A stretch of DNA of 64,000 nt from Psychrobium sp051201665 (GTDB taxonomy: Bacteria; Pseudomonadota; Gammaproteobacteria; Enterobacterales; Psychrobiaceae): NCBI RefSeq assembly GCF_051201665.1, contig NZ_CP179210.1, positions 434,001 to 498,000 on the forward strand, in the 5' to 3' direction. Both the position numbers and the translations under genes were made by a program. Of this stretch, positions 26,583 through 35,626 are shown in pieces. Within the stretch, counting starts at the first letter, position 1, and each line of letters opens with the position of its first letter. The notes beneath the pieces are model-generated. The model saw nothing but the letters and a program-made list of their open reading frames with translations, ran no database searches and was not told the DNA's origin.

Positions 26583-28652
26583 TTAGAAAGAGTAAGTTAC
26601 GTTTACACCTATACTTCTAGGCTCAACAACTGCTACATAACCTTCGGGTGTGAATCGACCTGGAGGCTCTGTTACTGTGAAGGCTTTCTTATCAAAAGCA
26701 TTATTAATGAATGCACTAACGCGCCAATCATCGGCTTGGTAATCAAGGTTGAAACGAGCTGTGGTATACCCGCCAGCAATACGCTCTTTAGTGTTATTCA
26801 TGTCACCAAAGTATTCATCCACGTAATTTGCAGAAGCGCTAATGGTAAATTGGTCGGTTAACCAGTATTTAGTGCCGAGACTAGCAGTATATTCCGGCGC
26901 AGAGCTTAGTTCGTTGCCGATGATATCGCCAAATTCACTGTTAGCCGCTTTAACTTCTGTTGATAATAGCCCTAGCCCAGCCGTTAATTGCAAGTCTTTA
27001 GTCAACATCGCGTCTAATTCAACTTCTAAGCCTTGTGACGTTGCATCATCGATGTTGGTGATCTTTCTGCTGCTGTCTGACCCTTGATAGTCATTAAAGT
27101 TGTTGAAGAATAGGTTGGCACTAATGTTTATATCGCCATCGTTCAAGCTACTTCTTGAACTAATTTCATAAGTGTTAACGGTTTCTTGCCCATAATAATA
27201 ATATTCGTTACTGGCAAAAGAAATGGTACCACCGCCTGCGTTATAACCACGACGAGCACTAGCTGACAAGGTTGTATTGTCAGTGACTACATATTGAACT
27301 ACTAGTTTAGGGAGTGCGATAGTTTTGTCGTTATCGAGGAGTTCAGAAAGAGGCTGTCCACGGAAATTTGCATTGAAGTTACGGGTTTGAGCTTCTTTTT
27401 CTAAGCGACCGCCGGCAATAACACGCCATTGGTCGTTGACCATATATTCTATTTCGCCGTATATCGCACTCGATTTACTGCTGTCATCGCCGTTATAAGC
27501 AAATGCGCCAATGCTCCTGAAATCTTGCGAACGTTTGTAGTGACTTAAACCAATAAAGGCAGAGAATTGGTTAGAATCTAAGCCCATATTGAACTTGCCA
27601 TCAACCGTGTAGCTGTCATCTTTCATTAATACATCTGACTGACTAGCGACAGTTTCCGTGTATTCATTAAATCCCCACTCGTAAGTCATGTAAGATACTA
27701 AAATATCAACTGACTGGCTGTCAGATAGCTGATAATCAACATTGACCGATGTTGTATTAGAGGAGGTATCCATATAGCGTTGGAAAGAAGGTCGGAAACT
27801 CCACGGTTCGTCAGCTAAGTAGTAATTGCGGCCCGAGTCGCCTTTTTCTTGGTTGAATGAATGACTAAACATTACATTTAGTGCCTCAACGTTGGCGGGT
27901 TTCCATAGCAGTTTGGCACGAACGCGTGATGTTTTTAGTTCATTAAGATCAAATGGAACTACAGGATTGGTGTCGTACACGTCTCCTTTGTTAATGCCTT
28001 GACCATCTACGTACTGTGCACTGATTCGAACGGCTAACTCGTCTTCAACGACGGGGCCAGTGATAGCAAACGCGGTATCTAAATAGTTTTCTTGATTTCG
28101 ATAACCTAGCCGTGCGCTACCTTGCCAATCAAATAATGGATCTTTTGTTTTGATGATTACTGAACCGGCAAAGCTATTACGACCGTTACTGGTGGATTGT
28201 GGTCCTCGAAATACTTCGACTTGATCGATATCCCATAAGCCAGTATCGCCACTAAGATCAGCAATGAATGGTTCTGCTACACCATCAACCAAGGTTGACA
28301 CGCGTGCTTTAGAACCACCCGCAAACGAATGAAAACCAGTTGCTGAGCCATTACCTGAAACACCACGAATATCAGGTTGTGCACCCGATAACGTAACAAC
28401 ATTTGCAATATCAGACATCACATTGGCAATAGATAAATATTGACCGCTGTCCAGCACTTCAGATGTTATTACAGACACAGAGGATGCCGTATCCTTTAGC
28501 GTTCTTTGGGTTTTTTCACCTATCACAGTGATAGTTTCTAAATTTTTTCTTTCTGCATCATTAGCTTCTGCTAATGCAAAGCCGCTATTAAAAACTGAAG
28601 TTGATAATATTGCTAATGTTAATAAGTTAAGGCGAGGTAACGATATCGTCAT
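26583..28652 (-). CDS. TonB-dependent outer-membrane receptor
   Basis: 689 residues. The signal peptide ends near NSGFALA (about 27). A TonB-box-like LETITVIG (about 38-45) precedes the plug domain (DTASSVSVITSEVLDSGQ to VEVFRGPQSTSNGRNSFAGSV, about 60-170). A 22-strand barrel follows and ends with VGVNVTYSF-like GVNVTYSF, a C-terminal Phe as expected. It is divergent from an operon of two small membrane proteins and a PepSY protein, a neighbourhood typical of ferric-siderophore uptake, where the PepSY protein may reduce the iron. The ligand cannot be read from sequence. Confidence 0.92.
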   Translation of the reverse strand: MTISLPRLNLLTLAILSTSVFNSGFALAEANDAERKNLETITVIGEKTQRTLKDTASSVSVITSEVLDSGQYLSIANVMSDIANVVTLSGAQPDIRGVSGNGSATGFHSFAGGSKARVSTLVDGVAEPFIADLSGDTGLWDIDQVEVFRGPQSTSNGRNSFAGSVIIKTKDPLFDWQGSARLGYRNQENYLDTAFAITGPVVEDELAVRISAQYVDGQGINKGDVYDTNPVVPFDLNELKTSRVRAKLLWKPANVEALNVMFSHSFNQEKGDSGRNYYLADEPWSFRPSFQRYMDTSSNTTSVNVDYQLSDSQSVDILVSYMTYEWGFNEYTETVASQSDVLMKDDSYTVDGKFNMGLDSNQFSAFIGLSHYKRSQDFRSIGAFAYNGDDSSKSSAIYGEIEYMVNDQWRVIAGGRLEKEAQTRNFNANFRGQPLSELLDNDKTIALPKLVVQYVVTDNTTLSASARRGYNAGGGTISFASNEYYYYGQETVNTYEISSRSSLNDGDINISANLFFNNFNDYQGSDSSRKITNIDDATSQGLEVELDAMLTKDLQLTAGLGLLSTEVKAANSEFGDIIGNELSSAPEYTASLGTKYWLTDQFTISASANYVDEYFGDMNNTKERIAGGYTTARFNLDYQADDWRVSAFINNAFDKKAFTVTEPPGRFTPEGYVAVVEPRSIGVNVTYSF

Positions 28653-28715
28653 AATAATCCCTAGTAATAGACGTGATATTTTGAATTGCGGGCATTATAT
28701 TCCGAGAAATACGTA

Positions 28716-28746
28716 AATGTAAATAGTAATCACTGCCATTTACATT
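28716..28746. promoter_or_regulatory. Inverted repeat between receptor and PepSY operons
   Basis: AATGTAAAT (28716-28724) and ATTTACATT (28738-28746), 13 bp apart, in the 165-bp divergent promoter region. It is a likely operator shared by the two iron-uptake units. It does not fit the Fur 19-bp consensus well, so the regulator is unknown. Confidence 0.45.
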
Positions 28747-28817
28747 GATGTTTTTTTGAGTAGAATAACGCCTTTCTTAAGCGCCATTATTTTTACCGTG
28801 TTGACGGGATATTTGTT

Positions 28818-29087
28818 GTGATTCTCTCTAGTTACCTTTCATTGATGCTACTTGCTAGCATCATCTTGTATTTGTCGTTACCCAATCAAAATGTACTCAG
28901 TAAAAGTCTGACCGCTATACCATGGCGTTTCATCTCGTTAGTGATTTTCTGTGGTGGTTTTGCGTTGGCATCTACAATTTATAGCGCAATGTTTGTATTG
29001 CTGACATTTATCATTTTGACCATGCTATTACTCGCTATTATGCCGTTTATCGGGCATTTCTTACTTGGTAAAAAGGAGCAATCATGA
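28818..29087 (+). CDS. Small membrane protein of iron-uptake operon (DUF3325-like)
   Basis: 89 residues with three predicted membrane helices and a short basic C-terminus. The ALPR-type motif of DUF3325 appears as LSLPNQNVLS after the first helix. It is first in an operon with the PepSY protein and overlaps the next start by 4 bp. The TTG/GTG-type start at 28818 is less certain. The function is not known; the DUF assignment is tentative. Confidence 0.65.
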   Translation: MILSSYLSLMLLASIILYLSLPNQNVLSKSLTAIPWRFISLVIFCGGFALASTIYSAMFVLLTFIILTMLLLAIMPFIGHFLLGKKEQS

Positions 29088-29377
29088 ATTTAGGGAGATC
29101 TGTGGAAAAAATCCAGCCACAGTGGTTTGCTAAATCTTTAATCGGCGCGGTACTGAGCTTTACCTTAGCTCTATTTGTTGTTGGTATTTTTGCATGGCAG
29201 GGTTTTGGTGGCATCGATGCACCTAATAAAGTGCAATTTAACATGTGGGTAGTTGTTTTTTTGTGGCTTTGTATTTTTAGCGTGGTGTATCTATTTAAAA
29301 CAGCGCTACGGGCTTTTAGTTGGCTAATGGCATTAAATATCATCGCCTTCTCTCTTTTAATACTGGTAAAACAATAG
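29084..29377 (+). CDS. Small membrane protein of iron-uptake operon (DUF3649-like)
   Basis: 97 residues. After a polar N-terminus (QPQWFAKSLIGAVLS) there are three membrane helices (about 18-40, 52-70, 75-95). Order and size match the DUF3649 protein usually found between a TonB receptor and a PepSY protein. It ends 7 bp before the PepSY start. The family name is tentative. Confidence 0.65.
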   Translation: MNLGRSVEKIQPQWFAKSLIGAVLSFTLALFVVGIFAWQGFGGIDAPNKVQFNMWVVVFLWLCIFSVVYLFKTALRAFSWLMALNIIAFSLLILVKQ

Positions 29378-29384
29378 GCTCGTC

Positions 29385-30995
29385 ATGAAAGTTCGCGCAG
29401 ATATCATTCGTACTTATCAAACACTACATCATTGGACTGGAATTATTGCAGGGTTTGTACTGTTTATCGGCTTTTACGCCGGTTCGTTAACCATGTTTAA
29501 ACCAGCATTTGATCAATGGACCACCCCGTCACAAAAAACATTTACCACGGACGTATCTCTAGAGCCACAACGCTTATTAAATACTGTACTAGCGAGTAGT
29601 GTTACTGATATTAAAACCATTGAGCTGAATTTAGAGCGAGGTAATAATTTGATGGCTCCAATTAGTTGGAGTGAATCAGGTGTCAAGCGTGGGCTTGATA
29701 CTAACCAGCAACGTTATATTGGAACCTTTGACGAGCAAGGTGCCTTGGTTAAGCGAGATGTTAAGCCAACGGTACTCGCTGAATTGATTGACTTATTGCA
29801 TCGAACAGCGGGAATTCCTGGCACTGTAGGACATGATCATTTAGGCGTGTTAATCATGGGAGCTGCGGCATTGCTATATTTTTTGGCCTTGGTCTCTGGG
29901 GTGATTTTTCTATTGCCAACGCTCGTAAAGTCTTTTCTTGCACTGCGTGATAATAAAGGTGCCAGTCGCTTCTGGCTCGATAGTCATAATATTATCGGTT
30001 TAAGCAGCTTACCGTTTCATTTGATGATTAGCTGGACTGTTGTGGTTTTTGCTTTTCATGATGAGGTGTATGGCTCTATGCAACAAGTGATTTATGGTGA
30101 TAAACCCTTATTTGAAATCGGGGTAAGCGATAAGCGAGAGTATGGAAATGATGATTTGCTCAACGTTGAAAGTTTGAGGGCAGTTGCTAATAATTTGGCA
30201 CCACAGGCGAAAGTTACTGCAATGTATTTCGATAATTTAAGTACACCTAGAGCTAGCGTACGCCTAGATCTCCAGATTGATAATGAGGTTATGCGAGGCC
30301 CATTTGCAGACATACTTTATTTAAACCCCTATTCTGGTGATATTGTTTTTAGCACTGTAGCTACTGAGAGCGATCTTGTATGGGCTGAATCTGTGGCCAC
30401 TTTTTTTGCAATGCATTTTGGGAGCTACGGTGGCAATACTGTTCGCTGGATCTATTTTGCACTTGGATTACTAGGGGCAATATTGTTTTACAGTGGCAAT
30501 TTGTTGTGGATAGAGCGCCGCCGAATAAAGCAGAATAAGCGTCAGCCGAAACCGCTAGCGGACATCAAACAAACAAACGTGGCAAAACAGATGGCCGCAG
30601 CAACAGTGGGGATCTGTTTAGGGTCAATAGCCGCTCTCGTAATAACGATGCTGTTGGGAAAGTGGGCAACCAATATATTAGATAACGTGAATCAATATTA
30701 TATTGCTAGTTATTATGCCTTATTTGTTAGCTTTGTCATTTATACGTTTTGGCGAGGTGCGAGCTTTGGGGCTATCTTCTTAACTAAAGTTATAGCTTTA
30801 GGTCTGCTGCTAATGCCTTTAACATCAATCATTGGATGTTTTTTTCCAAATGATATGTTATGGCTAGCACCCGCTTGGCAAGCTTGGGTTATAGATATCA
30901 TGGCACTTATTTTTTCAGCATTATTCTTGTTTATGGCCAAGAAAATAAAACATCGCGCAATATACGGTGAACCTGATAGCGTTTGGGCTTATTAA
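29385..30995 (+). CDS. PepSY-associated membrane protein (PiuB-like iron uptake)
   Basis: 536 residues. N-terminal YQTLHHWTGIIAGFVLFIGFYAG includes the first helix and the haem-ligand-like HH pair (about 14-15). Further helices lie at about 155-180, 203-222, 350-372 and four in the last 140 residues. LHRTAGIPGTVGHDHLGV (about 138) and WLDSHNIIGLSSLPFH carry conserved histidines. The PepSY-TM family is linked to siderophore use, probably ferric reduction in the inner membrane. It is third in the operon divergent from the TonB receptor. Confidence 0.88.
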   Translation: MKVRADIIRTYQTLHHWTGIIAGFVLFIGFYAGSLTMFKPAFDQWTTPSQKTFTTDVSLEPQRLLNTVLASSVTDIKTIELNLERGNNLMAPISWSESGVKRGLDTNQQRYIGTFDEQGALVKRDVKPTVLAELIDLLHRTAGIPGTVGHDHLGVLIMGAAALLYFLALVSGVIFLLPTLVKSFLALRDNKGASRFWLDSHNIIGLSSLPFHLMISWTVVVFAFHDEVYGSMQQVIYGDKPLFEIGVSDKREYGNDDLLNVESLRAVANNLAPQAKVTAMYFDNLSTPRASVRLDLQIDNEVMRGPFADILYLNPYSGDIVFSTVATESDLVWAESVATFFAMHFGSYGGNTVRWIYFALGLLGAILFYSGNLLWIERRRIKQNKRQPKPLADIKQTNVAKQMAAATVGICLGSIAALVITMLLGKWATNILDNVNQYYIASYYALFVSFVIYTFWRGASFGAIFLTKVIALGLLLMPLTSIIGCFFPNDMLWLAPAWQAWVIDIMALIFSALFLFMAKKIKHRAIYGEPDSVWAY

Positions 30996-31118
30996 GCAAT
31001 ATTAAGATCTCTTATTATTGTTTACTATCTTGCTTAAGCGTAAAGGTTTATGAAAAGCTTTTTATGTGGCTCATGGACTTGAAATACAGGTCCATTAGTT
31101 TATATATCGAATCGTAAA

Positions 31119-31615
31119 TTATGGCTTGGGCCTTGTTTTATAGTCTGCAAAATCTGCACGATATTGAGTAAGTAATTGACTCGATTGTTGTTTGGCTAAC
31201 TGAGCAGCGAGTTGATATTGAGCTATCGCTCGTTGTGATTGTTTATTTTCTGCGAGTGCTTTTGCGTAACTATGATGGGCTTGTGGATTATCGGGAAACA
31301 ACGTTACATTGGCTTTAAATACCGCACGTGCCGCTGCAAAATTTTTCAGTTCTTTATATTCAAGTGCGATGTTATGTACCATGAAACCTTCTAAATGACG
31401 TCTACTCAAAATTAATTCTAGAAGCTCATACACTTTGTCGTTGTCTTTGAGCGACAGTGAATCTCGATTAAGTATTTGTTCGAGTTCTTTAAATGGCGTT
31501 TCTCGATAAATGGTCGCTTTTATTTTGGCTAATTCCTTGGCTTTATTTAATGATTGGTCTGCTGTATTTTTGATATCAGGAATAACACCCGTTCCTTCCC
31601 AGTTTGTTTTAGTTA
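31119..31615 (-). pseudogene. S41-family peptidase, C-terminal fragment cut by repeat C
   Basis: Reading the minus strand away from repeat C, the frame runs TNWEGTGVIPDIKNTADQ..., the usual C-terminal signature of S41 peptidases (WEGxGVxPDI), then a TPR-like helical tail ALEYKELKNFAAARAVF and the stop at 31119. About 165 residues remain. The PDZ and Ser-Lys catalytic part are missing: at 31615 the frame enters repeat C and no S41-like sequence continues beyond it. A GTG at 31433 could start a 104-residue product, but this is a remnant. Confidence 0.78.
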
Positions 31616-31772
31616 TACCAATTGCATTAAATATTTGCCCACTTGTACTTGTTAAAATTAACTAAAATGGCGTTGCTCTCAATCCTAATAGCCAGCTATT
31701 AGTCAATCGAGCGCCTTGTTTTAGCTGATTTTCTCTACGCACAACAAGATCACTTACTTAATGCAATTGGTA
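31616..31772 (+). repeat. Palindromic MITE-like repeat, copy C
   Basis: 157 bp, TACCAATTGCATTAA to TTAATGCAATTGGTA, almost identical to copies B, D and E. The left flank is TTA and the right flank is TAA: it is the only copy whose flanks do not match. It truncates the S41 peptidase fragment and forms the left edge of the nitrate block, which suggests a rearrangement after insertion. Confidence 0.92.
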
Positions 31773-31850
31773 TAATCTGCCATCTAGGAGGGCGACACAA
31801 TCCGTGAGGTTTGATTGCTGCAGCTTATTTGTGCGTCGAAGGACTTTAAT

Positions 31851-31867
31851 TGCACAGACTTAGTGCA
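31851..31867. promoter_or_regulatory. NtrC-type site upstream of nirB
   Basis: TGCAC-AGACTTA-GTGCA matches the NtrC consensus TGCAC-N7-GTGCA exactly. It lies about 107 bp upstream of the sigma-54-like sequence at 31974. Confidence 0.72.
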
Positions 31868-31973
31868 TATTCAGATGCCGTTGTTTCCCTATAGACTAAA
31901 TTCTCTCTCGAAAAATCCTCTGAATGCGACAAGCAATGAGGCTTTTGTTTACTTTATTGGCCAAGTATCGATA

Positions 31974-31991
31974 TTGGTATTCAAATTGCTA
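31974..31991 (+). promoter_or_regulatory. Sigma-54-type promoter of nirBD
   Basis: TTGGTAT-TCAAA-TTGCTA keeps the GG-N10-GC spacing of -24/-12 promoters; two bases differ from TTGGCAC. Confidence 0.6.
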
Positions 31992-32247
31992 TGTGGTATG
32001 CAAATATATTTTTCGCATCTGTACATAACTCCGTAAACAGGTATGAGCTTCGCCAGAAGCCAGAGCAACATGCTCTGTCACCAATGATGGTGGTCGTTAT
32101 ATCCGTAATCGTCGGATATGCTGGACTTTGTCGTGCCGATAAAGCCTGCATTTTCATTGATTACGGGTGTAAGACTTGCAGGTTCAACGTCGAAACTGCT
32201 GCTCAGGTCTAGCTTTTAACAAGATTTATTGATTAGAGGTTACTCCT
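31992..32247 (+). other. Long structured leader of nirB
   Basis: About 250 bp between the promoter and nirB without a gene. It contains consecutive small hairpins: GCTTC-GCCA-GAAGC (about 32048), CAGAGCA-ACA-TGCTCTG (about 32063), CACCA-ATGA-TGGTG and TATCCG / CGGATA (about 32098-32118). No T-run terminator is visible. NasT-type ANTAR proteins bind paired hairpins in such leaders, so this may be a control RNA, but that is inference. Confidence 0.4.
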
Positions 32248-34812
32248 ATGAGTCTAGAAACAAAACAAAGATTAATTGTTGTCGGTAACGGCATGGTCGG
32301 TCACAAGTACATTGAGTTCTTAATTGAACACCCAGATTATCAACATTATCAAATCACGACTTTTTCACAAGAGCCACGTTTAGCTTATGATCGTGTGCAA
32401 TTGTCAGCATATTTCTCTGGCAGTACAGTGGAAGATCTCATGATGACATCGCCAGACTATTACGACGACCATGGTGTTCAATACATCACTAACGCCAAAG
32501 TGGTGGATATTAACCGCAAAGACAAAAAAATCACTACAGGATCTGGCCGCGTAGAGTCTTACGACAAACTTATTCTAGCGACGGGCTCTTTCCCATTTGT
32601 ACCGCCCATTCCAGGTAATGATCGAGAGCACTGCTTAGTTTACCGTACGATTGAAGATTTAGAGGCGATAACTACCTCTGCTAAAAAAAGTAAGGTCGGG
32701 GTTGTTGTTGGTGGCGGTTTGTTAGGTTTGGAATGTGCCAAAGCACTTCACAATTTAAATCTACATGCGCACGTTGTTGAATTCGCACCACGTCTAATGG
32801 CCGTTCAACTCGACGAGGGTGGCGGAGAGTTGCTTCGCTCTAAAATAGAAGGCTTAGGTGTGGAAGTACACACCGGCAAGAACACGGCAGAAATTATTGC
32901 GGGTGAGCAGTGCCGTTACCGAATGAATTTTACTGATGGTTCACACCTTGAAACCGACATGATCGTTTTCTCTGCGGGGATCCGTCCTCAAGACGAATTG
33001 GCTCGTCAGTTCGATATTGAAATCGGTGAACGTGGCGGTATCGCGATTGACGATAACTGCTTAACGTCAGACAAAGACATTTACGCAGTGGGTGAATGTG
33101 CGTTGTGGCAGGGTCGTATTTTCGGTCTCGTTGCCCCTGGGTACTCTATGGCTAAAGCTGCTGTATCACACCTAACTGGTGGCAACGTCCAGTTCAAGGG
33201 GGCCGATATGAGCACCAAGCTGAAATTAATGGGTGTTGATGTTGCCAGTATCGGTGATGCGCATGCGAGTACTGAAGGCGCGCTGACTTACACATACAGC
33301 AATCAAGCAGAGGGGGTCTACAAGCGCTTAATAGTATCTGAGGATAAGAAGTTTCTATTGGGTGCCGTACTTGTTGGAGACACTGATGTCTACGGCACAC
33401 TTCTTCCTATGATGTTAGAGCAGGTGGAACTGCCAGAAAAACCAGAGTCTCTGATCCTTCCTGCTGTCGAGGGCGCAGGTACAGCATTAGGCGTAAACGC
33501 ATTACCCAATTCAGCTCAAGTTTGTTCATGTCACGATGTTAGCAAAGGCGATATCATCGAAGCAGTTCACGGTGGTTGTACCGATGTTTCTGATCTCAAG
33601 TCTTGTACGAAAGCGGGTACGGGGTGTGGTGGTTGTATCTCCATGATAGGTCAAGTTCTAAACGCGGAACTTGAACATATGGGGGTGGAAGTGAACGATT
33701 ATTTATGCGAACACTTCGATTTATCTCGCCAAGAGCTATTTGACATCATTCGTACAAAGCAGATCAAAACCTTTGACCAACTTATTGCCGAGTACGGTCA
33801 AGGCACCGGTTGTATGACGTGTAAGCCAGCCATTGGCTCTATGTTGGCAACACACTGGAATGAATTCGTTTTATCGAACGAACATATCCAACTACAAGAT
33901 ACCAACGACATTTTCTTAGCAAATATGCAAAAAGACGGTACTTACTCAGTGGTACCGCGTATGGCGGCCGGTGAAGTAACACCAACTGATTTGATTAAGT
34001 TAGGCAACATTGGCAAAAAATATGACCTTTATACTAAGATTACAGGTGGTCAACGAATCGACTTTTTTGGCGCACAACTGCACGAACTGCCACTTATTTG
34101 GAGCGAATTAGTCGAGGCCGGGTTTGAAACGGGTCACGCCTACGGAAAATCCCTACGCACTGTTAAGTCTTGTGTAGGTAGTACATGGTGCCGTTACGGC
34201 ATGTTAGATTCTGTTTCAATGGCGGTCAATCTTGAGATGCGTTACAAAGGTTTGCGCTCACCGCACAAGTTAAAAATGGCAGTTTCCGGTTGTACTCGTG
34301 AGTGTGCAGAAGCGCAGGGTAAAGACATTGGGGTTATCGCGACAGATAAAGGCTGGAACCTTTATGTTTGTGGAAATGGCGGAATGAAACCTCGTCACGC
34401 AGATCTATTTGCGACTGACTTAGATGATGCAACGTTAATTGCATATATCGATCGAATCTTAATGTTCTACTGCCGCACAGCGGATCGTTTAACTCGTACA
34501 TCGGTTTGGATGGATAACTTAGAAGGCGGTTTAGATTATCTCAAATCAATTGTTATTGACGATAAGCTCGCGATTAGTGAAGAGCTAGAAGCCGATATGG
34601 CGCGTGTTATTGGCACCTACGAATGTGAGTGGAAGAAAACGATTGAAAGTCCAGAACGCTTGAAGCGTTTTGCTCACTTTATAAACTCTGATGTAACGGA
34701 TGATGCTTTGGCCTATGAAGCCGATCGCGGTCAAAACAAAGCTCGTATTGCATCCAGTAGCCACGCTGAAGAAGAAAAAGGCGAACGGATCCCAAGTATA
34801 GAACTAAGTTAG
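32248..34812 (+). CDS. nirB: Assimilatory nitrite reductase [NAD(P)H], large subunit
   Basis: 854 residues. It reduces nitrite to ammonium with NAD(P)H in the cytosol. The N-terminal FAD/NAD half contains VVGNGMVGHKYIE (about 11) and VVVGGGLLGLECAKAL (about 152). A BFD-like [2Fe-2S] segment follows (CSCHDVSKGD... CTKAGTGCGGC, about 428-470). The sirohaem/4Fe-4S half has SCVGSTWCRYG near 638 and SGCTRECAEAQGKDIG near 675, giving the expected cysteines. It is followed by nirD after 10 bp. Codon use and base composition look richer in G+C than the flanking host genes. Confidence 0.97.
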   Translation: MSLETKQRLIVVGNGMVGHKYIEFLIEHPDYQHYQITTFSQEPRLAYDRVQLSAYFSGSTVEDLMMTSPDYYDDHGVQYITNAKVVDINRKDKKITTGSGRVESYDKLILATGSFPFVPPIPGNDREHCLVYRTIEDLEAITTSAKKSKVGVVVGGGLLGLECAKALHNLNLHAHVVEFAPRLMAVQLDEGGGELLRSKIEGLGVEVHTGKNTAEIIAGEQCRYRMNFTDGSHLETDMIVFSAGIRPQDELARQFDIEIGERGGIAIDDNCLTSDKDIYAVGECALWQGRIFGLVAPGYSMAKAAVSHLTGGNVQFKGADMSTKLKLMGVDVASIGDAHASTEGALTYTYSNQAEGVYKRLIVSEDKKFLLGAVLVGDTDVYGTLLPMMLEQVELPEKPESLILPAVEGAGTALGVNALPNSAQVCSCHDVSKGDIIEAVHGGCTDVSDLKSCTKAGTGCGGCISMIGQVLNAELEHMGVEVNDYLCEHFDLSRQELFDIIRTKQIKTFDQLIAEYGQGTGCMTCKPAIGSMLATHWNEFVLSNEHIQLQDTNDIFLANMQKDGTYSVVPRMAAGEVTPTDLIKLGNIGKKYDLYTKITGGQRIDFFGAQLHELPLIWSELVEAGFETGHAYGKSLRTVKSCVGSTWCRYGMLDSVSMAVNLEMRYKGLRSPHKLKMAVSGCTRECAEAQGKDIGVIATDKGWNLYVCGNGGMKPRHADLFATDLDDATLIAYIDRILMFYCRTADRLTRTSVWMDNLEGGLDYLKSIVIDDKLAISEELEADMARVIGTYECEWKKTIESPERLKRFAHFINSDVTDDALAYEADRGQNKARIASSSHAEEEKGERIPSIELS

Positions 34813-34822
34813 GAGATATAAA

Positions 34823-35170
34823 ATGGCAGAACAACAATGGCAATCTATCTGTAAATTGGCAGACATCAACACGAACACGGGTGTGTGCGCACTTCACAAT
34901 GGTGAGCAAGTTGCCATATTTAAAGTGGGAAGCGAGCAAAAACTATTCGCCGTACAAAATTACTGCCCATTTGGAGACGCAAACGTGTTATCACGCGGTC
35001 TCGTTGGCGATGTTGCCGGTGAAATCGTGGTTGCTTCACCACTTTACAAGCAGCAATTCAAATTAGGGTCTGGTCTTTGCCTGGAAGATGAAGCAGTTTC
35101 GCTGAAGGTCTACAGCGTTCGCGAACAGGCGGGCGTAGTGCAACTTCAGTTAAACAACGGTGCTATTTAA
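34823..35170 (+). CDS. nirD: Nitrite reductase small subunit (Rieske-like)
   Basis: 115 residues with the Rieske-like fold of NirD. The positions that bind the cluster in true Rieske proteins are not all present: NYCPFGDANVLSRG (about 49) has a Cys but no paired His, as usual for NirD. It partners NirB. A hairpin GGTGCCT / AGGCACC follows the stop at 35197-35215, a weak terminator without a T-run. Confidence 0.94.
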   Translation: MAEQQWQSICKLADINTNTGVCALHNGEQVAIFKVGSEQKLFAVQNYCPFGDANVLSRGLVGDVAGEIVVASPLYKQQFKLGSGLCLEDEAVSLKVYSVREQAGVVQLQLNNGAI

Positions 35171-35255
35171 AGATACAAGCGTTAGAGTCAGTATTGGGTG
35201 CCTGTATTAGGCACCATTCAATATATAATTCTTAATCATAATGCTGATTTAGCTT

Positions 35256-35299
35256 GCTACCCACCTTCTGAAAGCGCCATCTTGATGTCGCTTGGCTAT
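35256..35299. repeat. Decayed Vibrio-style palindrome
   Basis: CTACCCACCTTCTGAAAG...CGCTTGGCTATA can be aligned with the better palindrome at 37559-37603 (shared TCTGAAA, CATCTTGA and GCTTGG blocks). It is probably an older copy of the same intergenic repeat. Confidence 0.4.
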
Positions 35300-35354
35300 A
35301 AAAAACAATCTCATTTCGCTTAGATACACTTACCGCCCATTGCTCTTGCTTCTG

Positions 35355-35393
35355 TGCGCCTAACTTGTGCATGGGGTGTTTCACTTTTGTGCA
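35355..35393. promoter_or_regulatory. NtrC-type sites upstream of narK
   Basis: TGCGC-CTAACTT-GTGCA (35355-35371, one mismatch) and TGTTT-CACTTTT-GTGCA (35377-35393, one good half) lie 75-112 bp before the sigma-54 promoter. Confidence 0.55.
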
Positions 35394-35466
35394 AGGGGTA
35401 GGAGTATTATTAGGAAAAGAACTGATACATCGTATTAAGTGTATGTAACGAAATGGTTTTTTTTCT

Positions 35467-35484
35467 TTGGCACTATAAGTGCTT
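35467..35484 (+). promoter_or_regulatory. Sigma-54 promoter of narK
   Basis: TTGGCAC-TATAA-GTGCTT: the -24 element is exact and the GC of -12 is correctly spaced (GG-N10-GC). It is the best sigma-54 match of the window. Confidence 0.75.
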
Positions 35485-35510
35485 GGTTCATGTTAACACA
35501 ACAAAAATTT

Positions 35511-35599
35511 GTTGCCTCACCACGTGGTGTAGGCAACAGGCGAAGAGGCCACCGGTAATGCTCAACAAAGATTGTTGGGTCTTGCTGGTGGTTTTTTTT
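35511..35599 (+). promoter_or_regulatory. Attenuator-like leader of narK
   Basis: A first hairpin GTTGCCT-CACCACGTGGTG-T-AGGCAAC (35511-35537) is followed by a second structure closing GCCACC with GGTGG and ending in T8 (35549-35599), a complete intrinsic terminator just before the narK start at 35627. An intrinsic terminator inside a leader implies conditional read-through. The ANTAR protein NasT encoded at 44.9 kb is the obvious candidate antiterminator. The layout is seen; the regulator is inferred. Confidence 0.68.
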
Positions 35600-35626
35600 G
35601 GGCGCAAAAAAATCTAGGAACGTACT

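Noticed and set aside
31815..32212. Two 73-residue plus-strand ORFs upstream of nirB
   Set aside because: They overlap each other and the NtrC and sigma-54 sites, have no ribosome sites and no recognisable sequence.
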